A stretch of 54,453 bases of DNA, taken from contig NZ_NWMV01000056.1 in NCBI RefSeq assembly GCF_002837145.1, positions 712 to 55,164 on the forward strand. The letters run 5' to 3'. This document shows, piece by piece, positions 26,284 to 35,750 of the stretch. Source of the DNA: Macromonas nakdongensis. GTDB lineage: Bacteria > Pseudomonadota > Gammaproteobacteria > Burkholderiales > Burkholderiaceae_C. Both the position numbers and the translations under genes were made by a program. Position 1 is the first letter of the stretch, and the number at the start of each line of letters is the position of its first letter. The notes under the pieces were generated by a model. That model was not told where the DNA came from and did no database searches. It was given only the letters and a program-made list of their open reading frames with translations.

Positions 26284-27840
26284 TTAGTAGGTGCCGCTCT
26301 TCTTGAACTCGGCGATGGCCGCGTTCAATTCGGCTTCGGCGTCCTTGTCCATGGCCTTGGCGCTTTCCAGCTTGGCCAGCAACGCAGCGTGCTTGTGCTT
26401 CAGGTGGCCGTGCATGCCAGCTTCGAAAGCCAGGATCTTCTTGACGTCCACGTCGTCCATGAAGCCCTTGTTCACGGCGTACAGGGTCGCACCCATCAGG
26501 CTGATGGACTGCGGGCTGTACTGGGCCTGCTTGAGCAGTTCGGTCACGCGGGCACCGCGGTCCAGCTGCTTGCGGGTGGCTTCGTCCAGATCGGAAGCAA
26601 ACTGCGCAAACGCAGCCAGTTCGCGGTACTGCGCCAGGTCGGTACGGATACCGCCGGACAGGCCCTTGACCAGCTTGGTCTGGGCGGCACCACCCACGCG
26701 GGACACCGAGATACCGGCGTTGATGGCGGGGCGGATACCGGCGTTGAACAGGCTGGTTTCCAGGAAGATCTGACCGTCGGTGATGGAAATCACGTTGGTC
26801 GGCACGAAGGCGGACACGTCACCGGCTTGGGTTTCGATGATCGGCAGCGCGGTCAGTGAGCCGGTCTTGCCCTTGACTTCACCTTTGGTGAAGGCCTCGA
26901 CGTAGTCGGCGTTCACGCGGGCGGCGCGTTCCAGCAGGCGGCTGTGCAGGTAGAACACGTCGCCGGGGTAGGCTTCGCGGCCCGGCGGGCGGCGCAGCAG
27001 CAGCGACACTTGGCGGTAGGCCACGGCCTGCTTGGACAGGTCGTCGTACACGATCAGGGCGTCTTGGCCGCGGTCGCGGAAGTACTCGCCCATGGTGCAG
27101 CCGGAGTAAGCCGACAGGTACTGCATGGCAGCGGATTCGGAGGCGGAAGCGGCCACCACGATGGTGTAGTCCATCGCACCGGCTTGCTCCAGGGCGCGCA
27201 CCACGTTCTTGATCGACGACGCCTTCTGGCCGATGGCGACGTAGATACAGGTCATGTTCTGACCCTTCTGGTTGATGATCGCGTCGATCGCCACGGCGGT
27301 CTTGCCGGTCTGGCGGTCACCGATGATCAACTCGCGCTGGCCACGGCCGACGGGCACCATCGAGTCGATGGACTTCAGGCCGGTCTGCATCGGCTGGTCC
27401 ACGGACTGACGGGCGATCACGCCCGGCGCCACTTTTTCGATCACGTCGGTCATCTTGGCGTTGATCGGACCTTTGCCGTCGATCGGAGCGCCCAGGGCGT
27501 TGACCACGCGGCCCACCAGCTCGGGGCCCACCGGCACTTCCAGGATGCGGCCGGTGCACTTGACCGTGTCGCCTTCGGAAATGTGCTCGTATTCGCCCAG
27601 GATCACGGCGCCCACGGAGTCACGCTCCAGGTTCAGCGCCAGACCGAAAGTGGCCTGACCGTCCTTGTTGGCGGGGAATTCCAGCATCTCGCCCTGCATC
27701 ACGTCGCTCAGGCCGTGGATGCGGACGATACCGTCGGTCACGGACACCACGGTACCCTGGTTGCGCACATCGGCAGAGGGGGCCAAGCCTTCGATGCGGG
27801 ACTTGATCAGTTCAGAAATTTCTGCGGGATTGAGTTGCAT
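26284..27840 (-). CDS. atpA: ATP synthase F1 alpha subunit
   Basis: Non-catalytic nucleotide-binding subunit of F1, 518 residues, starting [19 protein letters not shown]. The P-loop is GDRQTGKT at residues 174-181. The [14 protein letters not shown] stretch, the [12 protein letters not shown] arginine-finger region and the terminal helical domain are normal. It lies between atpH and atpG in the standard order. Confidence 0.98.
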   Translation of the reverse strand: MQLNPAEISELIKSRIEGLAPSADVRNQGTVVSVTDGIVRIHGLSDVMQGEMLEFPANKDGQATFGLALNLERDSVGAVILGEYEHISEGDTVKCTGRILEVPVGPELVGRVVNALGAPIDGKGPINAKMTDVIEKVAPGVIARQSVDQPMQTGLKSIDSMVPVGRGQRELIIGDRQTGKTAVAIDAIINQKGQNMTCIYVAIGQKASSIKNVVRALEQAGAMDYTIVVAASASESAAMQYLSAYSGCTMGEYFRDRGQDALIVYDDLSKQAVAYRQVSLLLRRPPGREAYPGDVFYLHSRLLERAARVNADYVEAFTKGEVKGKTGSLTALPIIETQAGDVSAFVPTNVISITDGQIFLETSLFNAGIRPAINAGISVSRVGGAAQTKLVKGLSGGIRTDLAQYRELAAFAQFASDLDEATRKQLDRGARVTELLKQAQYSPQSISLMGATLYAVNKGFMDDVDVKKILAFEAGMHGHLKHKHAALLAKLESAKAMDKDAEAELNAAIAEFKKSGTY

Positions 27841-27889
27841 GACTCTTTCCTTCTTTCGTAAATTGTGACGCTTCGGGACACACCGCGGC

Positions 27890-28420
27890 TCACGCCGTCA
27901 GGGCCACTCTCATTTGTTCCAGACGGGCTTTGACGGAGGTGTCCAGCACCTCGTCACCCACCACCACGCGCACGCCGCCGATCAGTTCGGGTTGCAGCTG
28001 GATCTGCAGATTCAGCTGGCGTCCGAAACGCTTTTCAAGAACGCCGGCCAGGTCGGCCAGTGCGGCACCTTCGATGGGGTAGGCGCTGTACACCACCGCA
28101 TCGGAGCTGCCTTGCTGGGCGTTCATCAGAGCGCGGAACTGCTGGGCCATTTCCGGCAACACCGAGACGCGGGCGTTCTCGATGACGGTGCGCAGGAAGT
28201 TCTGGCCCTGCTCGGGCAGCGCCGGCTTGACCAGCCCGGCGATCACGTCGAACACCTGTTCGTTCGTGACTTTCGGGTTGTCGGCCAACTGCAGCAATTG
28301 CTCATCGCCTGCGATGGCGGCCAATTGCTCCAGCCACTCGTTCGTGGCGGCCGCATTGGCCTGGGCGGCCTTGAACAGTGCTTCGGCGTAGGGTCGTGCT
28401 AGGGTGGCGAGTTCGGCCAT
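27890..28420 (-). CDS. atpH: ATP synthase delta subunit
   Basis: Peripheral-stalk connector that holds F1 to the b subunits (OSCP equivalent), 176 residues starting [20 protein letters not shown]. The N-terminal six-helix domain is followed by the conserved C-terminal block [32 protein letters not shown]. It starts 23 bases after atpF ends. Confidence 0.96.
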   Translation of the reverse strand: MAELATLARPYAEALFKAAQANAAATNEWLEQLAAIAGDEQLLQLADNPKVTNEQVFDVIAGLVKPALPEQGQNFLRTVIENARVSVLPEMAQQFRALMNAQQGSSDAVVYSAYPIEGAALADLAGVLEKRFGRQLNLQIQLQPELIGGVRVVVGDEVLDTSVKARLEQMRVALTA

Positions 28421-28443
28421 GGGTCAACCTTTGTGCGCGGGGA

Positions 28444-28914
28444 TCAGAGTTCGGTCTTCAGGCGGGTCAGCAGCTCGGCGTGGACGCCGGCGTTGATCTC
28501 GCGCTGGAGGATTTGCTCGGCGCCCTTGACAGCCAGACCGGCCACTTGCTCGCGCAGGGCTTCACGGGCCTTGTAGATGGCCTGTTCGGCTTCGGCCTGG
28601 GCAGCGGCGGTGATCTTCGCGGCCTCGTCGGTGGCGCGGGCCTTGGCCTCTTCGATGATCTGCTGTGCACGGCGCTCGGCGTCGGCCAGGCGACCGGCGG
28701 ATTCGTTGCGCGACTTGCTCAACTCTTCCTCGACACGCTTGTTGGCCACGGCCAACTCGGTCTTCGCTGTCTCGGAGGCAGCCAGACCTTCGGAAATCTT
28801 TTGCGCGCGCTCATCCAGCGCCTTGGCGATCGGGGGCCACACGAACTTCATCGTGAACCACACCAGGACCGCGAAGACGATCGCTTGCGCAAAGAGGGTT
28901 GCATTGATATTCAT
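28444..28914 (-). CDS. atpF: ATP synthase F0 b subunit
   Basis: Peripheral-stalk membrane anchor, 156 residues from ATG 28914 ([21 protein letters not shown]). This start removes 22 atypical residues that an upstream ATG would add. It has one N-terminal membrane helix, then a long charged helix ([27 protein letters not shown] and onward) that dimerises and binds delta. Confidence 0.96.
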   Translation of the reverse strand: MNINATLFAQAIVFAVLVWFTMKFVWPPIAKALDERAQKISEGLAASETAKTELAVANKRVEEELSKSRNESAGRLADAERRAQQIIEEAKARATDEAAKITAAAQAEAEQAIYKAREALREQVAGLAVKGAEQILQREINAGVHAELLTRLKTEL

Positions 28915-28967
28915 CGCAACGCCTTTCTGTGTGTTATCGAAAGTTGAAACGCTGATGCTGTGGCGCA

Positions 28968-28991
28968 TACCCCGGCGCACGCACCGGGGTA
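28968..28991 (-). other. Stem-loop in the atpE-atpF spacer
   Basis: TACCCCGG (28968-28975) and CCGGGGTA (28984-28991) form a perfect 8-bp GC-rich stem with an 8-base loop, directly after the atpE stop. It lacks a U-tract. It probably slows 3' decay of the atpE part of the mRNA, or marks a processing site, which would help over-produce the c subunit. The role is inferred. Confidence 0.5.
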
Positions 28992-29011
28992 CCCTTCCTC
29001 ACAGCAAACTA

Positions 29012-29320
<309 letters not shown>

Positions 29321-29330
29321 TTACGCGAAC

Positions 29331-30200
29331 TCAGTGCGCATCATGCGCTTGACCCAGATAAATCAGAGTCAGCATCATGAAGATGAACGCCTGCAAGGTG
29401 ATGACCAGGATGTGGAACAGGGTCCACACCGTGCCGGCGACCAAGTGCCCGACGAATAACAGGCCACCCGTGAGCGAGAGAGTGGCGTAACCACCCAGCA
29501 GCGCGATCAGCATGAAGACCAGTTCACCCGCGAACATGTTGCCAAACAACCGCATGCCGTGCGAAACGGTTTTCGCCACGAATTCGATCATTTGCATGAG
29601 GAAGTTCACCAGACCCAAGGGGATGGCAAACAAAGGATTCTTGCTGGTGCCGAACGGCGCACTGATCAACTCGTGCGACCAGCCACCCAGGCCCTTGATT
29701 TTGATGTTGTAGAACACGCACATGATCAGCACGGATACCGACAGACCCAGGGTGGTCGACAGGTCGGCGGTCGGCACGACACGCAGGTGGTCGGAATAAC
29801 CCATGGCCGGCCCGGCCACGTGCCAGATGGCGGGCAGGGCGTCCACCGGCAGCATGTCCATGAAGTTCATCATGAAGATCCAGCAGAACACGGTCAGCGC
29901 CATCGGGCTCACCAATTTGCGGCTCTGGGCATTGTGGATCAGGCCCTTGGCCTGGTTGTCCACCAGCTCGACCAACATTTCCACCGCAGCCTGGAAGCGA
30001 CCCGGCACGCCGGCCGTGGCCTTGCGCGCGGCCAGCCACAGCACGAAGCAGACGAGCAGACCCAGCACCGAGCTGAACACCACCGAATCGATGTTGATCA
30101 CCGAGAAATCGACGATGCCGGTTTGCTTCTTGTTCGCCAGGTGGGCCAGGTGGTGGCCGATGTATTCACCCGGGGTGGGTCCTGCGCCTTCAGTTGCCAT
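29331..30200 (-). CDS. atpB: ATP synthase F0 a subunit
   Basis: Stator membrane subunit that forms the proton half-channels, 289 residues starting MATEGAGPTPGEYIGHHLAHL. It has about five or six membrane helices. The conserved channel region with the essential Arg is SHGMRLFGNMFAGELVFMLIALL near residue 215. It follows atpI by 36 bases. Confidence 0.97.
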   Translation of the reverse strand: MATEGAGPTPGEYIGHHLAHLANKKQTGIVDFSVINIDSVVFSSVLGLLVCFVLWLAARKATAGVPGRFQAAVEMLVELVDNQAKGLIHNAQSRKLVSPMALTVFCWIFMMNFMDMLPVDALPAIWHVAGPAMGYSDHLRVVPTADLSTTLGLSVSVLIMCVFYNIKIKGLGGWSHELISAPFGTSKNPLFAIPLGLVNFLMQMIEFVAKTVSHGMRLFGNMFAGELVFMLIALLGGYATLSLTGGLLFVGHLVAGTVWTLFHILVITLQAFIFMMLTLIYLGQAHDAH

Positions 30201-30236
30201 GGTTGAATCTGCCCATCAAAAGTCAAAAATCACACA

Positions 30237-30764
30237 TCAAAGCGAGCGAGTGCGGTTCAGCCAGAAGCCCAGCCAATACGCCTTCAGCACCACCACCAGC
30301 CCGGCCACCAGGCCCAGCCAGCTCAGGTCCGGCACCCAGCGCGGGGCCGACCACATCATGGCCAGCGCCAACAGCACCTTGATGCCTTCCCAAAAAAACA
30401 CCCCTGCCAACGACAGACGCGCCGCCCCCGGGAACAGGCGCACCACCATCCGCGACAGCGGACTGGACGACACCCCGTAGGCCATCAGCGCCGAAGGCAG
30501 CGCGATGCACAGCCCCCCGTAGAACACCGACCAGCCGACCGCGGCACGCTGGGTCAGCAACCCGGCCACCAGCGGCGCGACACACAACAGCACGAACTGC
30601 CACCGCACCACACGCCAGGGCGACATCTGCGGCTGGCGCGCCCGCCACTGCTGCGCTTCTTCGCGCGTCAGGGGCTTGAATTCTTCGATTTGCACCTCAT
30701 CTGTCCAAGCATCGGGCGCTGGTGGCGCCGTGTGGACTTGAGGAGACGATGGCTGGTGAGTCAT
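30237..30764 (-). CDS. atpI: ATP synthase subunit I (AtpI-like)
   Basis: First gene of the operon. The 175-residue product has a hydrophilic N-terminal 45 residues ([17 protein letters not shown]...) and then four membrane helices, including [20 protein letters not shown] and [16 protein letters not shown], typical of the AtpI/ATP-synthase I family. AtpI is thought to help assemble the c-ring and is not part of the final enzyme. The sequence is poorly conserved between genera, so identity rests on topology and position. Confidence 0.88.
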   Translation of the reverse strand: MTHQPSSPQVHTAPPAPDAWTDEVQIEEFKPLTREEAQQWRARQPQMSPWRVVRWQFVLLCVAPLVAGLLTQRAAVGWSVFYGGLCIALPSALMAYGVSSSPLSRMVVRLFPGAARLSLAGVFFWEGIKVLLALAMMWSAPRWVPDLSWLGLVAGLVVVLKAYWLGFWLNRTRSL

Positions 30765-30831
30765 TGTCCGATCCTCAAATTACATGCAGGTTACAAGCCG
30801 CGCCGACCGAGGACAGCCAGCAAAGCCCCGC

Positions 30832-30862
30832 ATTATACGTAGAAACCCCAGGCGACCGTCAA
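30832..30862 (-). promoter_or_regulatory. Sigma-70 promoter of the ATP synthase operon
   Basis: On the reverse strand TTGACG (30862-30857) and a perfect TATAAT (30837-30832) are 19 bases apart, with transcription expected near 30825, about 60 bases before atpI. The -35 hexamer is one arm of a perfect inverted repeat CCGTCAA-GCTTT-TTGACGG (30856-30874). That repeat may be a regulator site or the back-to-back -35 boxes of a divergent promoter. Confidence 0.7.
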
Positions 30863-30934
30863 GCTTTTTGACGGCGCTTGTTTGCTCGCGCCTTGGGGAT
30901 AATGGACCGACCCACCCCTCCACGACCACACAGC

Positions 30935-31210
30935 ATGAAGCACATCCCACCCGAGCAGTCGCTCATCGAATACCCCTGCGACTTCCCGATCAAGGTCATG
31001 GGCGTGCACGTCGAGGGGTTTGCCGCCGCCATCGCCCACGTGGCCACGCAGTTCGACCCGGCCTTCGATGCCGGCACCATCGAACACCGCCCCAGCAAAA
31101 GCGGCAACTACCTGGGCCTGACCGTCACCGTGCGCGTGACCAGCCGCGAGCAACTCGACGAGCTTTACCGCACCCTGACCACCCACCCCATGGTCAAGGT
31201 CGTGCTGTGA
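30935..31210 (+). CDS. DUF493 (YbeD-like) family protein
   Basis: Small ferredoxin-fold protein, 91 residues from ATG 30935 ([23 protein letters not shown]). An upstream ATG would add 19 residues that lie in the promoter region. The conserved [11 protein letters not shown] and [15 protein letters not shown] motifs place it in DUF493, which commonly sits before lipB. Family members have a regulatory or ACT-like fold but no proven activity. Its TGA overlaps the lipB GTG start by three bases, giving tight coupling. Confidence 0.9.
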   Translation: MKHIPPEQSLIEYPCDFPIKVMGVHVEGFAAAIAHVATQFDPAFDAGTIEHRPSKSGNYLGLTVTVRVTSREQLDELYRTLTTHPMVKVVL

Positions 31211-31881
31211 ACCTGCGGGTGCGCGAACTTGGGCGGGTCGATTACCTGCCCACCTACGAAGCCATGCAGCGCTTCACCGCCGAGCGCAGCGCCGACACCG
31301 CCGACGAACTCTGGCTGTGCGAGCACCCGCCGGTGTTCACCCAGGGCCTGGCCGGCAAGGCCGACCACGTGCTGCTGCCCGGCGACATCCCGGTGGTGGC
31401 CACCAACCGCGGCGGCCAGGTCACCTACCACGGCCCCGGCCAAGTCGTGGCCTACCCCCTGATCGACCTGCAGCGCGCCGGCTACTTCGTCAAGGAATAC
31501 GTCTACCGGCTGGAAGAAGCGGTGATCCGCACCCTGCGCCACTGGCACGTGACCGGGCACCGCGTGGCCAGCGCGCCCGGCATTTACGTCCGGCTGGCCA
31601 ACCCCTTCGACCACAGCGCCCTGACCGGCCCGCGCCCCGGCGGCGACCCTTTCGCCGGCCTGGGCAAGATCAGCGCCCTGGGCATCAAGGTGCAGCGCCA
31701 CAGCACCTACCACGGCCTGGCCTTGAACGTGGCCATGGACCTGGAACCCTACCGCCGCATCAACCCCTGCGGCTACGCCGGCCTGCAAACCGTGGACCTT
31801 TCTACAATCGGGGTACAGGCATCGCCCGCCGAGGTGGCCGCAGTGTTGAGCCAACAGCTCGGCGCCCTGCTGGCCCCTTGA
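31207..31881 (+). CDS. lipB: Octanoyl-[ACP]:protein octanoyltransferase LipB
   Basis: Transfers octanoyl groups from acyl carrier protein to lipoyl domains, the first step of lipoate synthesis. The GTG at 31207 sits in a GTGA overlap with the DUF493 gene and gives 224 residues starting (M)[13 protein letters not shown]. Seen: [21 protein letters not shown] near 68-88 and the catalytic pair Lys154 (GLGKISALG) and Cys188 (INPCGY), 34 residues apart as in E. coli LipB. About 13 residues ([12 protein letters not shown]) form a small insert ahead of the lysine. Confidence 0.96.
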   Translation: MNLRVRELGRVDYLPTYEAMQRFTAERSADTADELWLCEHPPVFTQGLAGKADHVLLPGDIPVVATNRGGQVTYHGPGQVVAYPLIDLQRAGYFVKEYVYRLEEAVIRTLRHWHVTGHRVASAPGIYVRLANPFDHSALTGPRPGGDPFAGLGKISALGIKVQRHSTYHGLALNVAMDLEPYRRINPCGYAGLQTVDLSTIGVQASPAEVAAVLSQQLGALLAP

Positions 31882-31911
31882 GCCCCCGACACCCCACACG
31901 GAACCCGCACC

Positions 31912-32892
31912 ATGAGCACCCCTCCCGTCGTTCGCGACGCGGCCCCGGCCGACCAGTACGACCCCACCGCCAAGCAGAAAAGCCAGGCCAAGACGGCCCG
32001 CATCCCGATCAAGGTGGTGCCGGCCGAGGTGCTGAAAAAACCCGATTGGATCCGCGTCAAGGCCGGCTCGCCCAGCACCCGCTTCTACGAGATCAAGGAC
32101 ATCCTGCGCCAGAACAAGCTGGTGACGGTGTGCGAGGAAGCGTCCTGCCCCAACATCGGCGAATGCTTCGGCAAGGGCACGGCCACCTTCATGATCATGG
32201 GCGACAAGTGCACCCGCCGCTGCCCCTTCTGCGACGTGGGCCACGGCCGCCCGGACCCGCTCGACGTGAACGAGCCCGAGAACCTGGCCAAGACCATCGC
32301 GGCGCTGAAGCTGAAGTACGTGGTGATCACCAGCGTGGACCGCGACGACCTGCGCGACGGCGGCGCCGGGCACTTTGTGGCCTGCATCCAGAAAACCCGC
32401 GAGCTGTCACCGCTGACGCAGATCGAGGTGCTGGTGCCCGACTTTCGCGGCCGGGACGACCGCGCGCTGGAGATCCTGAAGGCCGCGCCGCCCGACGTGA
32501 TGAACCACAACCTGGAAACCGTGCCGCGCCTGTACAAGGAAGCGCGCCCGGGTTCCGACTACGCCTTCAGCCTGAACCTGCTGAAAAAGTTCAAGGCCCT
32601 GCACCCCGACGTGCCCACCAAGAGCGGACTGATGGTGGGCCTGGGCGAAACCGACGAGGAAATCCTGGACGTGATGCGCGACATGCGCGCCCACGACATC
32701 GACATGCTGACCATTGGCCAATACCTGGCGCCCAGCGGCCACCACCTGCCGGTGCGCCGCTACGTGCACCCGGACACCTTCAAGATGTTCGAGGCCCAGG
32801 CCTACGAGATGGGTTTTTCCCACGCCGCCGTGGGGGCCATGGTGCGCAGCAGCTACCACGCCGACCAGCAGGCGCACGCGGCCGGGGTCTGA
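31912..32892 (+). CDS. lipA: Lipoyl synthase LipA
   Basis: Radical-SAM enzyme that inserts two sulfurs into protein-bound octanoate. The 326-residue product has the auxiliary cluster motif C74-X4-C79-X5-C85 and the radical-SAM motif C100-X3-C104-X2-C107 (CTRRCPFC). The conserved [11 protein letters not shown] end supplies the serine ligand of the auxiliary cluster. It is third in DUF493-lipB-lipA and ends at a terminator. Confidence 0.98.
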   Translation: MSTPPVVRDAAPADQYDPTAKQKSQAKTARIPIKVVPAEVLKKPDWIRVKAGSPSTRFYEIKDILRQNKLVTVCEEASCPNIGECFGKGTATFMIMGDKCTRRCPFCDVGHGRPDPLDVNEPENLAKTIAALKLKYVVITSVDRDDLRDGGAGHFVACIQKTRELSPLTQIEVLVPDFRGRDDRALEILKAAPPDVMNHNLETVPRLYKEARPGSDYAFSLNLLKKFKALHPDVPTKSGLMVGLGETDEEILDVMRDMRAHDIDMLTIGQYLAPSGHHLPVRRYVHPDTFKMFEAQAYEMGFSHAAVGAMVRSSYHADQQAHAAGV

Positions 32893-32938
32893 CCCCCGGG
32901 CAACACCGCCCAACGCAAGGCCCCAGCCCACGCGAACA

Positions 32939-32968
32939 AAAAAGGCCACTCCTCAGGAGTGGCCTTTT
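32939..32968 (+). terminator. Bidirectional terminator after lipA
   Basis: AAAAGGCCACTCC, a three-base loop (TCA), GGAGTGGCCTTTT. Perfect 9-bp GC-rich stem (32944-32952 with 32956-32964) flanked by A and T runs. It serves lipA and the convergent TolC-OmpA gene that stops at 33012. Confidence 0.93.
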
Positions 32969-33011
32969 GCTTGGCTGGCGCGGGTGAAAATCCCGCGCTG
33001 CTACCGCAAAC

Positions 33012-34859
33012 TCACTTGGCCTTGGCGGTCTCCACCACCGTCACTTCCACGCGGCGGTTCTTGGCGCGGCCTTCGCGGGTGTCGTTGCTGGCCACGGGCT
33101 CGCTTTCGCCCTTGCCTTCGGCGCGCACCTTGTCGGCCGGCAGGCCCTGGCTCACCAGGTAGTCCTTCACGGCGTTGGCACGGCGCTCCGACAGGGCCTG
33201 GTTGTAGGCATCGGACCCCATGCCGTCGGTGTGGCCCACGGCGATCGCCACATCCAGGCTCATGCCCTTGATTTTGGTGACCAGCTCGTCCAAGCCCTTC
33301 TTGCCTTCGGGCTTGAGTTCGGCCTTGTCGAAGTCGAAGAGCGCATCGGACTTGAAGGTGACTTTGGTGGGCGCAGGTGCAGCGGCCGCCGGGGCGGGTG
33401 CAGCGGGACGGGCACGCACCGGGGCGTCGGCCACGGCCTTGGCCTTGTCCACGGCCAGCAGGGCAGGCGTTTCAAACGGACACAGCTCTTCCGGCGGCAA
33501 CAGGCCGCGGTCTTGGCCCACGTCTTCCAGGGTGGGCTGGTTGGCGCGGGTCACGCCCAGGGCCGACACCAGACGGCCCATGCTGGACAGGGTGCGGGCC
33601 TGGGCCACGAACTCGTTGTACTGGGCGTTCAGGTAGGCCCGGCTGGCTTCGAAGTATTCGTTCTGGGTGTCGAGCACGTCGAGCAGGGTGCGCTGGCCGA
33701 TGTCGAACTGCTGGCGGTAGGCCTCGCGCGCCACTTCGGTGGACAGGCGGTGCTGGTTCAGGTAACCGAGTTGTTCGTTCAAGCGGACCACGTCGTTGTA
33801 GGCGATGGCCAGGGTCTGGCGCACGTCACGGCAAGCCTTCTCCTGCAGATCGCGGGCCTGTTTGTTGAACTCCACCGCCTGCGATTCGCGGGCCTTGTCG
33901 GCACCGCCGCGGTACAGGTTGTAGTTCAGCAGCACCTCGGCCACGGTGTCGCGGCTGTTGCCCTGGACGTTGTCGATGTTGTGGCCCCAGGTCTGGCGGA
34001 TGCGGAAGTCCACCCGCGGCCAGTAGCCGGCCTTGCGCGATTCGATCTGCGAACGCGTGGAGCGCACGTTCTCGTAGGCGGCGTTGATGGTGGGGCTGTT
34101 GGGCAGGCCCTCGGTCATGGCCTGGGTCATGCTGCCGGGCAGGCCCTGGAGCTTGAGGCCCCCGGCCATGGGCGGCAGCGTGGCCGGCGGTACCACGCCC
34201 ATGATGCGCTGGTAACGCGCGCTCACGTCGTGCAGGTTGGACACCTCGGTCAGCAGGTTGGACTCGGCCAGGGCCAGACGGCCGGTGGCCTGGTCGGTGT
34301 CCACACGGCGGCTGACACCTGCGCTGGAGCGTTCTTCGATCTGGTTGGCGGTGACCTTGTGCTCCACGAAGTTCTGCTTGGCCTCTTCCACCAGGGCGGA
34401 ATAGCGGGCCACGTCGGCGTAGGCGCGGGCGGCTTCCAGGGCCACGGTTTCGGCGGCCTCCAGCAACTCGTAGTAGCGGGTGAGCTTGGCGTAGCTCAGG
34501 CGCTGCACCTCGTTCTTGGTGTAGAAGCCGTCGAACAGGGTTTGCGTCAGGGTCAGGGCACCGCCGTTGCGGCTGTAGGTGCCGGAGTCGCCGCTGGGCA
34601 GCACGCCAGGGCCCTTGTTGCGCTCTACACCGAAACCGTGGGTCAGGTCCACCTGGGGCCGCCAGCCGGCCTTGGCGACGTCCTTTTCGGCGTCGGCGGC
34701 GGTGAAGTTGTGCCAGCGGGCCTGGACTTCGGGGTTGTTGGCAACGGCCTGGCGGATGGCCGCGACCATGGGCTCGGGCAGGGCCTGGGCCAAGGCGGCC
34801 TGGGCACTGAACACCACCACGGCCATGGCGACCGCGGTCAAAGCGGTTTGGGCTTTCAT
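33012..34859 (-). CDS. TolC-family outer-membrane factor fused to an OmpA peptidoglycan-binding domain
   Basis: Predicted exit duct (LapE role) of the type I adhesin secretion system. The 615-residue product starts MKAQTALTAVAMAVVVFSAQAALA, a signal peptide. Residues 30-450 are a TolC/AggA-type factor with paired coiled-coil repeats (LTLTQTLFDGFYTKNEVQRL near 105 and RQQFDIGQRTLLDVLDTQNEYFEASRAYLNAQYN near 385). A Pro/Ala linker (about 477-497) leads to an OmpA-like domain (498-615) with VGHTDGMGSD and NQALSERRANAVKDYL, which hold the Asp and Arg that bind peptidoglycan. Ordinary TolC proteins end without such a domain. It is divergent from lapG. Confidence 0.92.
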   Translation of the reverse strand: MKAQTALTAVAMAVVVFSAQAALAQALPEPMVAAIRQAVANNPEVQARWHNFTAADAEKDVAKAGWRPQVDLTHGFGVERNKGPGVLPSGDSGTYSRNGGALTLTQTLFDGFYTKNEVQRLSYAKLTRYYELLEAAETVALEAARAYADVARYSALVEEAKQNFVEHKVTANQIEERSSAGVSRRVDTDQATGRLALAESNLLTEVSNLHDVSARYQRIMGVVPPATLPPMAGGLKLQGLPGSMTQAMTEGLPNSPTINAAYENVRSTRSQIESRKAGYWPRVDFRIRQTWGHNIDNVQGNSRDTVAEVLLNYNLYRGGADKARESQAVEFNKQARDLQEKACRDVRQTLAIAYNDVVRLNEQLGYLNQHRLSTEVAREAYRQQFDIGQRTLLDVLDTQNEYFEASRAYLNAQYNEFVAQARTLSSMGRLVSALGVTRANQPTLEDVGQDRGLLPPEELCPFETPALLAVDKAKAVADAPVRARPAAPAPAAAAPAPTKVTFKSDALFDFDKAELKPEGKKGLDELVTKIKGMSLDVAIAVGHTDGMGSDAYNQALSERRANAVKDYLVSQGLPADKVRAEGKGESEPVASNDTREGRAKNRRVEVTVVETAKAK

Positions 34860-34952
34860 TTGGATTTCCCCTTGGGTTGCGCGTCCCCGGCTTCCGGAAA
34901 CGCAAGACTTACTTCAGACAACCGACTATCATTCGAATCAAATCGGACGATC

Positions 34953-34982
34953 ATTGTCTTGCGGTATCCTAATCAACGTCAA
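34953..34982 (-). promoter_or_regulatory. Promoter of the TolC-OmpA gene
   Basis: On the reverse strand TTGACG (34982-34977), an 18-base spacer and GACAAT (34958-34953), about 95 bases before the ATG at 34859. The -35 is good; the -10 matches at four of six positions. Confidence 0.5.
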
Positions 34983-35039
34983 GGTCTTTTGTGTGGGGGG
35001 CTTGCGTTTTTTTCTACCAAGCTTTATGAACCGCAACAC

Positions 35040-35717
35040 GTGAGGCATTTTTTCAGTATCGTCCGGGTTTCTGGGTCGCTGTGGTGGGCGGGCCTGGGCT
35101 TGCTCGCGTCGCTGTGGGGCCTGACCCTGGCCGCCCCCAACCTGGACCGCATGCAGACGCTGGCCCAGGAACGCTACGGCGCCCAGGCCACCCAGACGGT
35201 GGCCGCCTGGCGGCGCATGATGGAAGACAACCGCAGCCAACCGGTGGAACAGAAACTGGCCGCGGTCAACACCTTCTTCAACCGGCGCATCTTTTACGAA
35301 TTGGACCCGGTGGTGTGGCAGCAGAACGACTACTGGGCCACGCCGCTGGAATTCATGGGCCGCGCCACCGGCGACTGCGAGGACTTCGCCATCGCCAAGT
35401 ACATGACGCTGTTGCTGCTGGACGTGCCCAACGACAAGCTGCGCATGATCTACGTGCGCGCCCGCACCGCCGGCGCCAAGACCGAAGCGCACATGGTGCT
35501 GGGCTATTTCGAAGACCCGACCGGCGAGCCGGTGATCCTGGACAACCTCATCAGCAGCGTGCGGCCGGCCGCACAGCGCACCGACCTGTCACCCGTGTTC
35601 AGCTTCAATCAGCAAGGCCTGTGGGTGGCCGGACAATCCGCCTCGGCGGCCGACCCCACCGCCCGCCTGTCCAAATGGCGCGAGGTGCTGGAACGGATGA
35701 AACAGGAGGGTTTGTGA
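35040..35717 (+). CDS. lapG: LapG-type periplasmic cysteine protease
   Basis: Transglutaminase-like protease that cuts retention-module adhesins next to a di-alanine and releases them from the cell surface when LapD does not hold it. The GTG at 35040 is the only suitable start in frame and gives 225 residues. A membrane or signal helix (WWAGLGLLASLWGLTLAAP) comes first. The catalytic triad is Cys113 in GDCEDFAIAK, His151 in AHMVLGYF and Asp168 in ILDNLI. It comes directly before lapD (33 bases), the conserved pair, and the window holds two adhesins with suitable sites. The ribosome site is weak. Confidence 0.92.
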   Translation: MRHFFSIVRVSGSLWWAGLGLLASLWGLTLAAPNLDRMQTLAQERYGAQATQTVAAWRRMMEDNRSQPVEQKLAAVNTFFNRRIFYELDPVVWQQNDYWATPLEFMGRATGDCEDFAIAKYMTLLLLDVPNDKLRMIYVRARTAGAKTEAHMVLGYFEDPTGEPVILDNLISSVRPAAQRTDLSPVFSFNQQGLWVAGQSASAADPTARLSKWREVLERMKQEGL

Positions 35718-35750
35718 AGCACATACCCGCCATACCCAAGGGGCTCTAGC

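Noticed and set aside
35026-35043. ATG at 35026 as a lapG start
   Set aside because: It is in another frame and reads only MNRNT before a stop. The protease frame has GTG at 35040 as its first usable start.
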